A DNA stretch of 64,000 nucleotides from Gammaproteobacteria bacterium (GTDB lineage: Bacteria; Pseudomonadota; Gammaproteobacteria; Burkholderiales; Rhodocyclaceae). Shown piece by piece: positions 33,732 to 43,255 of this stretch. Positions within the stretch are counted from its first letter, which is position 1; the number at the start of each line of letters is the position of its first letter. The position numbers and the translations under genes are program-made. The stretch covers positions 248,001 to 312,000 of the forward strand of contig JAHJVE010000008.1 of NCBI GenBank assembly GCA_018828385.1, read 5' to 3'. Below the pieces are notes generated by a model. That model made no database searches, was not told the DNA's origin, and saw only the letters and a program-made list of their open reading frames with translations.

Positions 33732-36329
33732 TTAGCCGAGGGCGCGGGTGACCACCTCGAGCACGTCGCGCGATAACCCGGCATGGTCGCGCAGGCGTTC
33801 GAGCGCCTGGCGGGCGTGGGCCTGACGAGTGCCGTCGAATTTTTTCCAGCGGTCGAAGCAGCGGGCCAGGCGCGAGGCGACTTGCGGGTTGCGGTCGTGC
33901 AGGTCGAGGATGCGGTCGGCGATGAAGGCGTAGCCGCTGCCGTCGGCGGCGTTGAAGCGGACGAGGTTGGCGCCGAAGGCGCGGATGAGTGAATAGACCT
34001 TGTTCGGGTTGCCGATGTCGAAAGCCGGGTGGGCGGTGAGGGCGGCGACGGTGGTCAGCGTGTCCCGGCGGCGGCTGGTCGATTGCGCCTGCAGCCATTT
34101 GTCGACGACCAGCGCTTCGTGTTGCCAGCGGGCATAAAAGGCGTCGAGCGCGGCCTGGCGTTCGGCATGCTCGCCTTCGATGTTGGCCAGCACCGAGAGG
34201 GCGGCGAACTGGTCGGTCATGTTGTCGGCCTGCTCGAAATGGTGGACGGCCAGACGGCGGCTTTCCGCTGTGTCGAGTTCGGCCAGGTAGCCCAGGCAGA
34301 GGCTGCGCAGGGCGCGGCGGCCGGCCTGTTCGCTGCTCGGCGCGTAGGGGGCCTGCGGGGCGAGGGCTGCGTAGAGGCCGGAAAACTCGCCTTCGAGCTG
34401 TTCGGCCAGATGGCGGCGCAGGGCGTTGCGGGCGGCGTGCAGGGAATCGGGATCGACCACGGCCATGGCTTCGGCCAGCGTCGTTTCGCCAGGCAGGGTG
34501 AGCGCTTCGGCGACGAAGGCGGCACCGCGGGTGGCTTGGGTTTGCAGCAGGCGGCGGGCGGCGTCGACGAAGCTGGCCGGCCAGACAGGTTGCCGGCCGG
34601 CAGCGATGGCTGCCGCGGCGTCGAGGATGAGGGTCGAGGCCAGACGCTGGCCGGCTTCCCAGGCGTTGAACGGGTCGCTTTCGTGGGCGAGGAGCAGGGT
34701 GAGCTGTTCCGGCGTGTAGTCGAAGTCGAGGATGACCGGGGCCGAGAAGTCGCGCAGCAGTGAGGGGACGGGTTCTTCGCTCACCTCGTTGAAGACGAAG
34801 GATTGCGTCGTCGCCGTCATCTGCAGCAGGCGTTCGCTGCCCGGCAACAGTGCACCGTCTTCGGCAAACAGGGCGACGCGGATCGGAATGAGGTAGGGCT
34901 GTTCGTCGCTGGCCCGTGCGTTGGTCTGCGTGCAGGTCAGCGTATAGGTCTTGGTTTCGGCATCGAAAAAGCCGTCGACCGTGACATGCGGCGTGCCGGG
35001 CTGGTTGTACCAGCGCATGAATTGCGTGAAGTCGAAACCGCTGGCAGCGGCCATGGCGGCGACGAAATCCTCGCAGGTCACGGCCTGGCCGTCGTGGCGG
35101 CGGAAGTATTCGTCCATGCCGGCGCGGAAGCCGTCGCGGCCGATCAGGGTCTGGATCATGCGGATGACTTCGGCGCCCTTTTCGTAGACCGTCGCGGTGT
35201 AGAAGTTGTTGATTTCGACGAAGCTGCTCGGGCGAATCGGGTGGGCCATCGGGCCGGCATCTTCGGGGAACTGGGCGGCGCGCAGGCCGCGCACTTCGCG
35301 GATGCGGGCGGTCTGGCGGTTGTGCAGGTCGGCGCCGAATTCCTGATCGCGGAAGACGGTCAAACCTTCCTTGAGCGAGAGCTGGAACCAGTCGCGGCAG
35401 GTGACGCGGTTGCCGGTCCAGTTGTGGAAATATTCGTGGGCGACGACGCGGTCGATGTTCTCGAAATCGACGTCAGTCGCTACATCGCTGCGCGCCAGCA
35501 CGTACTTGGTGTTGAAGATGTTGAGGCCCTTGTTCTCCATGGCGCCCATGTTGAAGTCGCCGACGGCGACGATCATGTAGTGGTCGAGGTCGCATTCGAG
35601 GCCGAAGCGTTCTTCATCCCACTTCATGGATTTTTGCAGCGCAGCCATGGCGTGCGGGCACTGGTCGAGCTTGCCCGGCTCGACGTAGATGGCGAGCTGG
35701 ACATCGCGGCCGGAGGCGGTGCGGAAAGTGTCGCGCAACACATCGAGCTTGCCGGCAACGACGGCGAACAGGTAGGCCGGCTTCTTGAACGGGTCGGCCC
35801 ATTTGGCCCAGTGGCGGCCGTCGGGCTCATCGCCGGCGGCGACCGGGTTGCCGTTGGCGAGGAGGACCGGGTAGGTCGTCTTGTCGGCGTGCAGCGTGAC
35901 GGTGTAGGTGGACATGACGTCCGGCCGGTCGAGAAACCAGGTGATGCGGCGGAAGCCCTGCGCTTCGCACTGGGTGAAATAGCCGTCGGCCGAACGGTAC
36001 ATGCCGGAGAGGCGGGTGTTCTTGTCGGGATCGATGCGGACGACGGTTTCCAGCGTGAAAGCGTCGGGCAGGTCGGCGATGGTCAGCGTGCCGGCGGTTT
36101 CCGAAAATGGCACTTTTTTCCGGTTGACCGTGACACTCAGGGTTTTCAGCTCGTCGCCGTCGAGCACCAGCGGCTGGGCCGCCACGGCCGGGTTGCGACG
36201 CATGGCCAGGGTGGCGCTGACCGTGGTGCCGCCGGTTTCGATGACGAAATCGAGATCGACGGTGTCGATCAGGTAGGCGGGGGCGGTGTAGTCCTTGAGA
36301 TAGACGGTTTGGGGCGTATCGGTTTTCAT
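33732..36329 (-). CDS. pepN: Aminopeptidase N
   Basis: 865 residues, the size of proteobacterial PepN (M1 family). The substrate-anchoring GAMENKG and the zinc site VVAHEYFHNWTGNRVTC (HExxH, with the downstream Glu in LKEGLTVFRDQEF) are intact. It is a cytoplasmic zinc exopeptidase that finishes degradation of peptides from ATP-dependent proteases. An inverted copy of the dispersed repeat at 36108-36134 encodes part of VTVNRKKVPFSE near residue 70. Confidence 0.96.
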   Translation of the reverse strand: MKTDTPQTVYLKDYTAPAYLIDTVDLDFVIETGGTTVSATLAMRRNPAVAAQPLVLDGDELKTLSVTVNRKKVPFSETAGTLTIADLPDAFTLETVVRIDPDKNTRLSGMYRSADGYFTQCEAQGFRRITWFLDRPDVMSTYTVTLHADKTTYPVLLANGNPVAAGDEPDGRHWAKWADPFKKPAYLFAVVAGKLDVLRDTFRTASGRDVQLAIYVEPGKLDQCPHAMAALQKSMKWDEERFGLECDLDHYMIVAVGDFNMGAMENKGLNIFNTKYVLARSDVATDVDFENIDRVVAHEYFHNWTGNRVTCRDWFQLSLKEGLTVFRDQEFGADLHNRQTARIREVRGLRAAQFPEDAGPMAHPIRPSSFVEINNFYTATVYEKGAEVIRMIQTLIGRDGFRAGMDEYFRRHDGQAVTCEDFVAAMAAASGFDFTQFMRWYNQPGTPHVTVDGFFDAETKTYTLTCTQTNARASDEQPYLIPIRVALFAEDGALLPGSERLLQMTATTQSFVFNEVSEEPVPSLLRDFSAPVILDFDYTPEQLTLLLAHESDPFNAWEAGQRLASTLILDAAAAIAAGRQPVWPASFVDAARRLLQTQATRGAAFVAEALTLPGETTLAEAMAVVDPDSLHAARNALRRHLAEQLEGEFSGLYAALAPQAPYAPSSEQAGRRALRSLCLGYLAELDTAESRRLAVHHFEQADNMTDQFAALSVLANIEGEHAERQAALDAFYARWQHEALVVDKWLQAQSTSRRRDTLTTVAALTAHPAFDIGNPNKVYSLIRAFGANLVRFNAADGSGYAFIADRILDLHDRNPQVASRLARCFDRWKKFDGTRQAHARQALERLRDHAGLSRDVLEVVTRALG
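36108..36134 (-). repeat. Dispersed repeat, intragenic in pepN
   Basis: Minus strand reads GTCACGGTCAACCGGAAAAA then AGTGCCA; in frame with pepN in its N-terminal beta domain. Confidence 0.6.
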
Positions 36330-36415
36330 TATTTGACGGGCGGCTGGGGAGACCGTCGATGATACGTCAAACCGGCGCCCACAGCCTGCCGGGCAAGCTG
36401 TGGGGCGCGTTCCGG

Positions 36416-36877
36416 CTAGTGATCGCGGCCTTGTCCGCGACCGCGGCCGTCGTCTCGATCATGTTTGCGCTCGTTGCCCCGGTCCCGCCCGCGATGCTCG
36501 TCGCGGTAATCGCGGCGATCATCGCGACGGTAGTCATTCCGGTGGCTGTGCCGTTCCTGGTAGCGCGGGGCGTATTCGTGCTGGTACCAGTCGTCCTGCA
36601 CGAAATAGACGCGCTCGCCGCAGGCGTGGTAGCGCTTGCAATGCTTGCGCCAGTCGCGGGCATGGCCGGGTGGGACGCGCAGATAGAGCGGCGGACGGCT
36701 GACCGGCACGCGCTGGATGACGACCGGCTCGGGAAAAAGCAGGGGCGGCGGCGGGAAGCCGCCAATGTCGATCCGGCCGTAGAAGCCGGGCTGGCCGATG
36801 CTGACCGAAACCTGCGCGGAGGCAGGGGTGCTGAGGGTGGCGGCAGCGATGGCCGCGGCAATCAGAAAACGTTTCAT
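36416..36877 (-). CDS. Exported Arg/His-rich hypothetical protein
   Basis: 153 residues from ATG at 36877. Signal peptide [22 protein letters not shown]; then a Pro-rich segment ([17 protein letters not shown] and [19 protein letters not shown]) with two Cys, and a tail of about 45 residues almost entirely Arg, Asp, His and Gly ([20 protein letters not shown]). From memory it resembles small exported 'PPLYxxVPPGHxxxWxxHC' proteins widespread in betaproteobacteria, without known function. The same-strand neighbours are pepN and the methyltransferase gene. Confidence 0.7.
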   Translation of the reverse strand: MKRFLIAAAIAAATLSTPASAQVSVSIGQPGFYGRIDIGGFPPPPLLFPEPVVIQRVPVSRPPLYLRVPPGHARDWRKHCKRYHACGERVYFVQDDWYQHEYAPRYQERHSHRNDYRRDDRRDYRDEHRGRDRGNERKHDRDDGRGRGQGRDH

Positions 36878-36975
36878 GGCGTGGTTTCCTCCTGTGGTGG
36901 TTCCAGAGTAACGCCGCTTGGCAGGGATTGATGACAGCCCGGTTGAAACAATTTGTAAGGCGGCAGGGCGGCGGA

Positions 36976-37599
36976 TTAGCGCCGCTGCCAGACCTGCCAG
37001 CGCTCGCGCCCGGAAAAGACCGGAATCGAGTCGTCGACCGCAGCATCCTCGGTTCGTTCGAAATGCGCGCCGAGCAGGGCCTCGAGTTCGGCGGGCAGAA
37101 TGCCGAAGGGCGGGCCTTTCGGCTGCTCGCAGAGAAAGAAGAAACCGGCCAGCCGGCCGCCGGATGGCAGCAGTTCGGCGACGTGCCGCGCCCAGTCGGC
37201 CCACAGCTTGCGCGGCAGGGCGCAAAGAAAGGCGCGCTCGTAGATCAGGTCGACCGGGCGGGCCGGCACAAAGGTGAAGAAATCGGCGCAGACGAGATCG
37301 ACCGCCGCGCCGTCCAGAATCTTGCGCGCCGTTTCGATCGCCACCGGCGAAAAATCGAGCGCCGTCACCGGCCAGCCAAGGTCGGCCAGGTGGGTCGCCT
37401 CCCAGGCGCTGCCGCAACCGGGGATCAGCGTATTGAGCGGCGCCGGCTGGCCGGCGACGAAGTCGGCAAAGGCGGTCGGCACCTTGCCGGCGTCCCAGGG
37501 CGTGACGCCTTCGCCGAAGCGTTTGCACCAGAAATCGGGGTGCTCCGGGCGTTGATCGGGGGCTTTGATCTGGGTCGGGGAGGTCGGCTGGTCGCTCAT
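36976..37599 (-). CDS. Thiopurine-methyltransferase-like SAM enzyme
   Basis: 207 residues from ATG at 37599 ([24 protein letters not shown]). [19 protein letters not shown] is the TPMT-family entry motif, followed by [30 protein letters not shown] (SAM binding) and [11 protein letters not shown]. Likely a small-molecule S- or Se-methyltransferase. It is divergent from hemC with only 42 bases between starts, so the two share a promoter region. Confidence 0.78.
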   Translation of the reverse strand: MSDQPTSPTQIKAPDQRPEHPDFWCKRFGEGVTPWDAGKVPTAFADFVAGQPAPLNTLIPGCGSAWEATHLADLGWPVTALDFSPVAIETARKILDGAAVDLVCADFFTFVPARPVDLIYERAFLCALPRKLWADWARHVAELLPSGGRLAGFFFLCEQPKGPPFGILPAELEALLGAHFERTEDAAVDDSIPVFSGRERWQVWQRR

Positions 37600-37641
37600 G
37601 TTAAGATTGCCGCCTTCGAAATCCTTGCTGCGTGCCGCTTC

Positions 37642-38577
37642 ATGACTGCTCCTTCCAAGATAATCATCGCTTCCCGCGAATCCCGCCTCGCCATGTGGCA
37701 GGCCGTGCATGTCCAGGGCCGCCTGGCCAGCCTGAATCCGGGGTCTGAGGTCGTCATTCTAGGCATGACGACCAAGGGCGACCAGATTCTTGACCGGCCG
37801 CTCGCCGAAATCGGCGGCAAGGGCCTGTTCATCAAGGAGCTCGAAGTCGCCATGCAAGAAGGCAAGGCCCACCTTGCCGTGCATTCGATGAAGGACGTGC
37901 CGATGGTCATGCCGGAAGGCTTCGTGCTGGCCGCCATCTCGGCCCGCGAAAATCCGCGCGATGCTTTCGTTTCGAACAAATACAACGGTCTGGACGACCT
38001 GCCGGCCGGGGCCATCGTCGGCACCTCCAGCCTGCGTCGCGAATCCATTCTGCGCGCCAAGTACCCGCAGCTCGTCATCAAGAGCCTGCGCGGCAATCTC
38101 GACACCCGCCTGAAGAAGCTCGATGCCGGCGAATACGACGCGATCATCCTGGCCGCCGCCGGCCTCATCCGCCTCGGTCTGGAAAATCGCATCAAATCGG
38201 TGTTGACCGCAGAACAGTCGCTGCCGGCCCCCGGCCAGGGCGCGCTCGGCATCGAACTGATCGATGGCGCCGCCGACATGGCCGACGTGGTCGCGCCGCT
38301 CAACGATCCCGACACCGCCCACTGTGTCAGGGCCGAACGCGCCTTCTCGCGTGCCCTTGGCGGCAGTTGCCAGGTGCCGCTGGGCGGCTACGCGATCATC
38401 GACAACGGCGAGCTCTGGCTGCGCGGCTTCGTCGCCACGGCCGACGGCAAGGAAGTGGTCAGCGGCGAAGTACGCGGCAATCCGGCAGCCGACGAAGCGC
38501 TCGGCCTGCAACTGGCAGCCGAGCTGCGCGCCAAGGGCGCCGATGCCATCCTCGCCAAGCTGGCCTGCCACGCCTAA
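37642..38577 (+). CDS. hemC: Porphobilinogen deaminase (hydroxymethylbilane synthase)
   Basis: 311 residues from ATG at 37642 ([21 protein letters not shown]); the longer frame upstream is antisense to the methyltransferase. [12 protein letters not shown] carries the Cys that holds the dipyrromethane cofactor; [11 protein letters not shown] and [13 protein letters not shown] bind substrate. It joins four porphobilinogens into hydroxymethylbilane. First gene of hemCDXY, with a six-base gap to hemD. Confidence 0.97.
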   Translation: MTAPSKIIIASRESRLAMWQAVHVQGRLASLNPGSEVVILGMTTKGDQILDRPLAEIGGKGLFIKELEVAMQEGKAHLAVHSMKDVPMVMPEGFVLAAISARENPRDAFVSNKYNGLDDLPAGAIVGTSSLRRESILRAKYPQLVIKSLRGNLDTRLKKLDAGEYDAIILAAAGLIRLGLENRIKSVLTAEQSLPAPGQGALGIELIDGAADMADVVAPLNDPDTAHCVRAERAFSRALGGSCQVPLGGYAIIDNGELWLRGFVATADGKEVVSGEVRGNPAADEALGLQLAAELRAKGADAILAKLACHA

Positions 38578-38583
38578 AACCGT

Positions 38584-39366
38584 ATGACGTCACGCGGCCC
38601 GCTGGCCGGCCGAACCATCGTCGTCACCCGGCCGCAGGCGCAGGCAGCGCCACTGGCCGAGGCGATCATGGCGGCCGGTGGCTCGCCGCTGATTTTTCCG
38701 CTGCTTGAAATCTCGCCGGCCGCCGATCCCCGGCCGCTGGCCGAAGCAGCAGCCCGGCTGGGCGACTATGCCGTGGCGGTGTTCATCAGCCCGAATGCCG
38801 CCGATCACGCCCTGCCGGCCTTGCTGGCGCCAGGCCCGTGGCCGGCCACGCTGATCCCCGCCGCTGTCGGCCAGGGCACCGTGAAATTTCTGGCCGAACG
38901 CGGCATCGACGGTTGCATCGCGCCGACCGAACGTTTCGATTCCGAAGCCCTGCTGGAATTGCCCGAGCTTGCCGCCGAGCGCGTCGTCGGCAAACGCGTT
39001 GCCATCTTCCGTGGCGACGGCGGCCGTGAACTGCTCGCCGACACCTTACGCACCCGCGGGGCGACGATCGATTGCATCACTTGTTACCACCGTTCCGGCC
39101 CGTCGGCCGGTGTGGCGCCGCTCATCGCGGCGTGGCGCGCCAGCCGGCTCGACGCGCTGACCGTGTCGAGCAGCGAGGGTCTGCGTTACCTGGTCGATGC
39201 GCTTGACGCCGAAGGTCGCGCCTTCCTGCAAAAAACGCCGCTGTTCGTGCCCCATGCCCGCATTGCCGAAAACGCCCGGGCATTGGGTTTAAGCAACATT
39301 ATCCTCACCGCAGCAGCCGACGCCGGCATCCTCGCCGGCTTAGTTGCTTATAATTGGCCGGCATGA
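38584..39366 (+). CDS. hemD: Uroporphyrinogen-III synthase
   Basis: 260 residues; sequence is poorly conserved in this family, but TRPQAQAAPLAEAIMAAGG at the start, VFISPNAADHAL, and LTVSSSEGLRYLVDAL in the second lobe fit HemD, and position after hemC is diagnostic. It closes and inverts the D ring to make uroporphyrinogen III. Its stop overlaps the hemX start (ATGA). Confidence 0.93.
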   Translation: MTSRGPLAGRTIVVTRPQAQAAPLAEAIMAAGGSPLIFPLLEISPAADPRPLAEAAARLGDYAVAVFISPNAADHALPALLAPGPWPATLIPAAVGQGTVKFLAERGIDGCIAPTERFDSEALLELPELAAERVVGKRVAIFRGDGGRELLADTLRTRGATIDCITCYHRSGPSAGVAPLIAAWRASRLDALTVSSSEGLRYLVDALDAEGRAFLQKTPLFVPHARIAENARALGLSNIILTAAADAGILAGLVAYNWPA

Positions 39367-40403
39367 TGCCCGAAAACGAAAATCCCTCCTCCTTGAACCT
39401 TCCCCCCGTGCCGTTGCCGCGCGCCAAACGGCCCAGCCCGTGGCCGTTCGTGGCGCTTGCCGCGCTCGCCCTGGCCGGCTGGCAGTGGTTCGACACGCAC
39501 CAGAAATTGCAGGACGTCGAGCAACAGGTCAGCCAGAAGCTGGCCGATTTCGACACCGGCAACAAGGAAGATCGCGGCGCCCAGAAGCAGTCGCGCGAAC
39601 AGGTCGAGGCCCTGCAGGCCCATCTCGGCACCATCGACGGCAAGATTGCCGAATTCCAAGCCCGCTCGGACAACCTGCAGGCGCTTTATCAGGACGTCGC
39701 GCGCAGCCGTGAAGAGCTTGCCCTGATCGAGGTCGAACAGGCCATCACGCTGGCCGGACAGCAATTGCAACTGGCCGGCAATCTGCCGGTCGCCGTGCTC
39801 GCCTTGCAAGCGGCCGACGCCCAGTTGGCCCGTCTCGACCGCCCGGCGCATCTGCCCTTGCGCAAGGCGCTGGCCAAGGATCTGGCCCGCCTCAAGGCCC
39901 TGCCTTTCGTCGACATGGCCGGCATCAGCCTGCGTCTGGAACAGGTGCTGGTCGGCATCGACAAGCTGCCGCTTGCTTCCTACGGTCGACCCGAAAAAAC
40001 GGCCGAAAATCAAATGCCCGCCGCGGACCAGGCCTGGTGGCAGCGCACCGGCCGCGCGATCTGGCAGGAAGTGAAGGGCCTGATCCGCATCCAGCGTTTC
40101 GACCATGACGAAGCGCCGTTGCTGGCCCCCGGCCAGAGCTACCTGCTGCGCGAGAATCTCAAGCTGCGCCTGCTCAACGCCCGGCTTGCCCTGTTTGCCC
40201 GCGACCAATGGACTTTCCAGAATGAGTTGAAAGTCGCCCAGGACATGCTGGCCCGCCATTTCGTGCCGAATGACAAGGCCGTGACGGCCGCCCGGGCTGC
40301 GTTGCGCCAGATGATGGCGAGCGAGATCAAGATTGACCTGCCAACCCTGACCGATAGCCAGGCCGCCCTGCGCAGCCTGCGTCAGGGCAAGGAAAAGCAG
40401 TGA
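39363..40403 (+). CDS. hemX: HemX-like membrane protein
   Basis: 346 residues. One N-terminal span (WPFVALAALALAGWQWF) and a long helical, coiled-coil periplasmic domain (VEQQVSQKLADF... EQVEALQAHLGTIDGKIAEFQ). It is part of the usual hemCDXY cluster; biochemical role unsettled, probably scaffold for late haem steps. A full-length copy of the dispersed repeat lies in frame at 39979-40017 and encodes SYGRPEKTAENQM, an exposed stretch without family conservation. Confidence 0.88.
   Translation: MMPENENPSSLNLPPVPLPRAKRPSPWPFVALAALALAGWQWFDTHQKLQDVEQQVSQKLADFDTGNKEDRGAQKQSREQVEALQAHLGTIDGKIAEFQARSDNLQALYQDVARSREELALIEVEQAITLAGQQLQLAGNLPVAVLALQAADAQLARLDRPAHLPLRKALAKDLARLKALPFVDMAGISLRLEQVLVGIDKLPLASYGRPEKTAENQMPAADQAWWQRTGRAIWQEVKGLIRIQRFDHDEAPLLAPGQSYLLRENLKLRLLNARLALFARDQWTFQNELKVAQDMLARHFVPNDKAVTAARAALRQMMASEIKIDLPTLTDSQAALRSLRQGKEKQ
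39979..40017 (+). repeat. Dispersed repeat, intragenic in hemX
   Basis: CCTACGGTCGACCCG plus A-run, GGCC and AAAATCAAAT tail, in frame, encoding YGRPEKTAENQ. The same frame of the 51.4 kb copy would read [12 protein letters not shown]. Confidence 0.75.
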
Positions 40404-41587
40404 GAGGGCTGTTCTGGATCATCACCCTGTGCGGGCTGGCCGTCGCCGTCGCGCTCGGCGCCCGCGAGAACGAAGGCTACGTGCTGCTGGTCTTGCCGCC
40501 GTGGCGTGCCGAGGTCTCGCTCAACCTTTTCATCGTCGCGCTGTTGGCCATCTTCTTCGTGCTTTACGTCGGCACGCGCGCCCTGGCGGTCACCCTCGGC
40601 ATGCCCAGGCGGGTGCGCGAATATCGCGCCCAGCGCCAGCGCGAAAGTGCCAGCCTGGTCTTTCAGGATGCCGTTCGCCTGCTCTTTGAAGGGCGTTTCG
40701 GGCAGGCCCTGAAAAAGGCGACCGAGGCGCACGGCGCCGGCACGGCTCCTGGCTTGTCGGCCCTGATTGCCGCCCGCGCCGCCCAGCGCATGCGCGAACC
40801 GGAAAAGCAGCAATACTGGCTGGAGCACGCCAAGACCGACGACCCGCGTACCGAGGCGGCGACCTTGATGCTCGACGCCGAAATGGCCAACGAGGCGCGA
40901 CGTTTCGGCGAGTCGCTGGCCGCCCTTGAAAAGCTCCAGGGCAAGCAGGGCCGCCACATTGCCGCGCTGCGCCTTGAATTACGTGCCCGGCAAGGGCTGA
41001 GCGACTGGGACGGCGTGCTCAAGCTGGTCCGCCAACTGGCCAAGCGCGACGCGCTGCCGCTCGAAGTGGTCAGCGAAATCCGCACCCAGGCGCATCTCGG
41101 CAACATCGCCAAGCGGGTCGCCGACCAGGGCAAGCTGACGGCCTACTTGCGCGCCCTGCCCGAGGAGGAACGTGGCCGCCGCGTCGTTCTGGCCGCCGCT
41201 CGGGCGCTAGTCGGGCTGGGAGCTGAGGCGGAGGCCCAGAAACTGATCGAAGCGGTCCTCGATGCTCTCGAAAAAGACGACGAATGGCAGCCTGAACTGG
41301 TCGCCATTTATGGTCGCCTGACCAACAGCGAGCAAACCGCCCGCATCGCCAAGGCCGAGGGCTGGCTGCGCCAGCACCCCGACGATGCCCGCCTGCTCAA
41401 GGCCCTGGGCCGGATGTGTCTGCGCCAGCGGCTGTGGGGCAAGGCGCAAAGCTATCTCGAAGCTTCGCTGTCGGTCGCGCCGTCGCAACAAGGCCACCTC
41501 GAACTGGCTCGCCTGTTCGATCTGCTCGAGCGTCCGGATGACGCCAACAAGCACTACCGGGCCAGCGCCCTGCTCGACGGTCGTTAG
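40400..41587 (+). CDS. hemY: HemY-like membrane TPR protein
   Basis: 395 residues, GTG start overlapping the hemX stop. Two N-terminal membrane spans (FWIITLCGLAVAVALG; LFIVALLAIFFVLYVGTRAL), then helical TPR-type repeats to the end. This is the HemY of proteobacterial hemCDXY clusters, not protoporphyrinogen oxidase of the same name. Thought to organise haem-synthesis proteins at the inner membrane. Confidence 0.9.
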   Translation: MRGLFWIITLCGLAVAVALGARENEGYVLLVLPPWRAEVSLNLFIVALLAIFFVLYVGTRALAVTLGMPRRVREYRAQRQRESASLVFQDAVRLLFEGRFGQALKKATEAHGAGTAPGLSALIAARAAQRMREPEKQQYWLEHAKTDDPRTEAATLMLDAEMANEARRFGESLAALEKLQGKQGRHIAALRLELRARQGLSDWDGVLKLVRQLAKRDALPLEVVSEIRTQAHLGNIAKRVADQGKLTAYLRALPEEERGRRVVLAAARALVGLGAEAEAQKLIEAVLDALEKDDEWQPELVAIYGRLTNSEQTARIAKAEGWLRQHPDDARLLKALGRMCLRQRLWGKAQSYLEASLSVAPSQQGHLELARLFDLLERPDDANKHYRASALLDGR

Positions 41588-41593
41588 TTGTTA

Positions 41594-41633
41594 GGAGCGA
41601 GAATCGAGTTGCTAGTAGCTAACAGCTCGCTCC
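41594..41633. terminator. Inverted repeat between hemY and hemF 3' ends
   Basis: Arms GGAGCGAG (41594-41601) and CTCGCTCC (41626-41633) around an inner CTAGTAGCTA-like fold. It separates two convergent genes, so a terminator role is likely, though there is no T-run. Confidence 0.5.
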
Positions 41634-41639
41634 TCGATC

Positions 41640-42539
41640 CTAGACAGCCCAGTCCTGCGGTTTGAGAAAAACTTCGTAGAGTTCGGCTTCCGGCGTGCCG
41701 GCTTCCGGCTGCCAGTCGTAGCGCCATTTCACGATCGGCGGCAGCGACATCAGGATCGACTCGGTGCGGCCGCCTGATTGCAGGCCGAACAGCGTGCCGC
41801 GGTCCCAGACCAGATTGAACTCGACGTAACGCCCACGGCGGTAGGCCTGGAAGTCGCGCTCGCGCTCGCCGTAAGGCACGTCGCGGCACTTGGCGAGGAC
41901 CGGCAGGTAGGCTTTGGTGAAGGCGTTGCCGACAGCCTGGGTCAAATTGAAGCAGCGCTCGAAACCGCCTTCGTTGAGATCGTCGAAAAAGATGCCGCCG
42001 ACGCCGCGTGGCTCGTTGCGGTGCTTGAGGAAGAAGTATTCGTCGCACCATTTCTTGTATTTCGCATAAACCTCGTCGCCGAACGGCGCCAACGCATCCT
42101 TGCAGGTCTGGTGAAAGTGGACCACATCGTCCCGTTGACCGTAGTAAGGGGTCATGTCCATGCCACCGCCAAACCACCAGACGTCTTCTTCGCCAGGCTT
42201 GCTGGCAACAAAGCAGCGGACGTTCATGTGGGCCGTCGGGCAATAGGGATTGCGCGGATGCAAAACGAGCGAAACGCCCATCGCCTCCCAGGCGCGACCG
42301 GCCAGTTGCGGGCGGACGGCGGTAGCCGAGGCAGGCAGCGAGGTACCGGTGACGTGCGAGAAATTGACGCCGCCGCGTTCGAAGAAGTCGCCTTCCTCAA
42401 TCAGCCGCGAAATGCCGCCGCCGCCTTCCGGGCGCTCCCAGGAATCGGTGCGGAAGGGCTGGCCGTCGAAGGCTTCGAGTTCGCTGACAATGCGGGCTTG
42501 CAGGGTGGCGAAGAAGGTTTTTAGGGGCTGGGTGTCCAT
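41640..42539 (-). CDS. hemF: Oxygen-dependent coproporphyrinogen III oxidase
   Basis: 299 residues. Family motifs [54 protein letters not shown] and [14 protein letters not shown] are all clear. It converts coproporphyrinogen III to protoporphyrinogen IX using oxygen, so this organism makes haem aerobically; an oxygen-independent hemN would be elsewhere. It faces the hemCDXY cluster convergently, and a large palindrome lies upstream. Confidence 0.97.
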   Translation of the reverse strand: MDTQPLKTFFATLQARIVSELEAFDGQPFRTDSWERPEGGGGISRLIEEGDFFERGGVNFSHVTGTSLPASATAVRPQLAGRAWEAMGVSLVLHPRNPYCPTAHMNVRCFVASKPGEEDVWWFGGGMDMTPYYGQRDDVVHFHQTCKDALAPFGDEVYAKYKKWCDEYFFLKHRNEPRGVGGIFFDDLNEGGFERCFNLTQAVGNAFTKAYLPVLAKCRDVPYGERERDFQAYRRGRYVEFNLVWDRGTLFGLQSGGRTESILMSLPPIVKWRYDWQPEAGTPEAELYEVFLKPQDWAV

Positions 42540-42600
42540 GGGGGGGGCTCGGTTTTTTTATGGGAATTGCTTTGGTTGGGATTTGGGGGGAGGGTTCCGT

Positions 42601-43253
42601 TTAATTGGCTTGGGGTTCCGCCTTGCTGGCGGGCGTACTTTCTTCTTGTTTCGCCAAGAAGAAAGTAGCCAAAGAAGAAGGCGATCCTGGGATGAGGCTG
42701 GAAGCTTGCGGCTTCGATTGGCTTGGGGTTCCGCCCTTGCGGGGCGTCTTACTTTTTCTTGCTTCGCCAAGAAAAAGTAAGCAAAAAGAAGGCGACCCTG
42801 GGTCGGTGCCGGCTGCGCCGGTTCCCTGCGCTACTCGGTTCTGGCGGGGGCTGCGGAACTCGGGCTGCGCCTCAGACAGTCCTCGCCCCTTTTCCGCCAG
42901 CCCCTGCGTTGCTCGGCACCTCTCAAGGGGCCCGGTGAAGCGTCCACTATCAACCGGCGGATTTCATTTTTTGGCATTTTTTCCGGTTGACCGTAGGAAT
43001 GCCAATTCAGGTCGTTCTGGTTGCCCGTGGACGCCTTTCGGGTCCCCATGAGAGGCGCTGAGCAACGCAGGCGGGCCGGGGGCAGTCGGCTTGCCTTGTT
43101 TGAGCCGCAGGCGAGTTTAGGCAAGCCGCCCGGCTCGCCGAGTAGCGGAAGGAACCCGCAGGGCGCCGACCTTGGGGTCGCCTTTTCTTTGGCTACTTTC
43201 TTTTGGCGAAGCAAAAGAAAGTACGCCCGCCAACAAGGCGGAACCCCATGCCA
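42601..43253. repeat. Large imperfect palindrome with covarying hairpins
   Basis: A gene-free 716-bp gap between purD and hemF. Three hairpin modules occur: TACTTTCTTCTTG stem (42636-42667), CTTACTTTTTCTTG stem (42748-42781) and, inverted, TACTTTCTTTTG stem (43194-43223). Each stem is perfectly paired and each loop is TTTCGC or CTTCGC on the module strand. Flanks share GGGGTTCCGCC and AAGGCGA-CC. Sequences from 42828 to 42956 are matched in reverse at 43024-43150 (for example TGCGTTGCTC and its complement). The centre holds an inverted copy of the dispersed repeat. Confidence 0.8.
42961..43003 (-). repeat. Dispersed repeat at the centre of the palindrome
   Basis: Minus strand reads CCTACGGTCAACCGGAAAAA, then TGCCAAAAAATGAAAT; full-length, at the hinge between the two palindrome arms. 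Confidence 0.8.
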
Positions 43254-43255
43254 AT

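Noticed and set aside
34803..36362. 519-codon open frame on the + strand
   Set aside because: It lies antisense to pepN, whose motifs are unmistakable; long antisense frames are a by-product of high GC third positions.
36928..37641. Upstream extension of hemC
   Set aside because: Antisense to the methyltransferase gene and not HemC-like.
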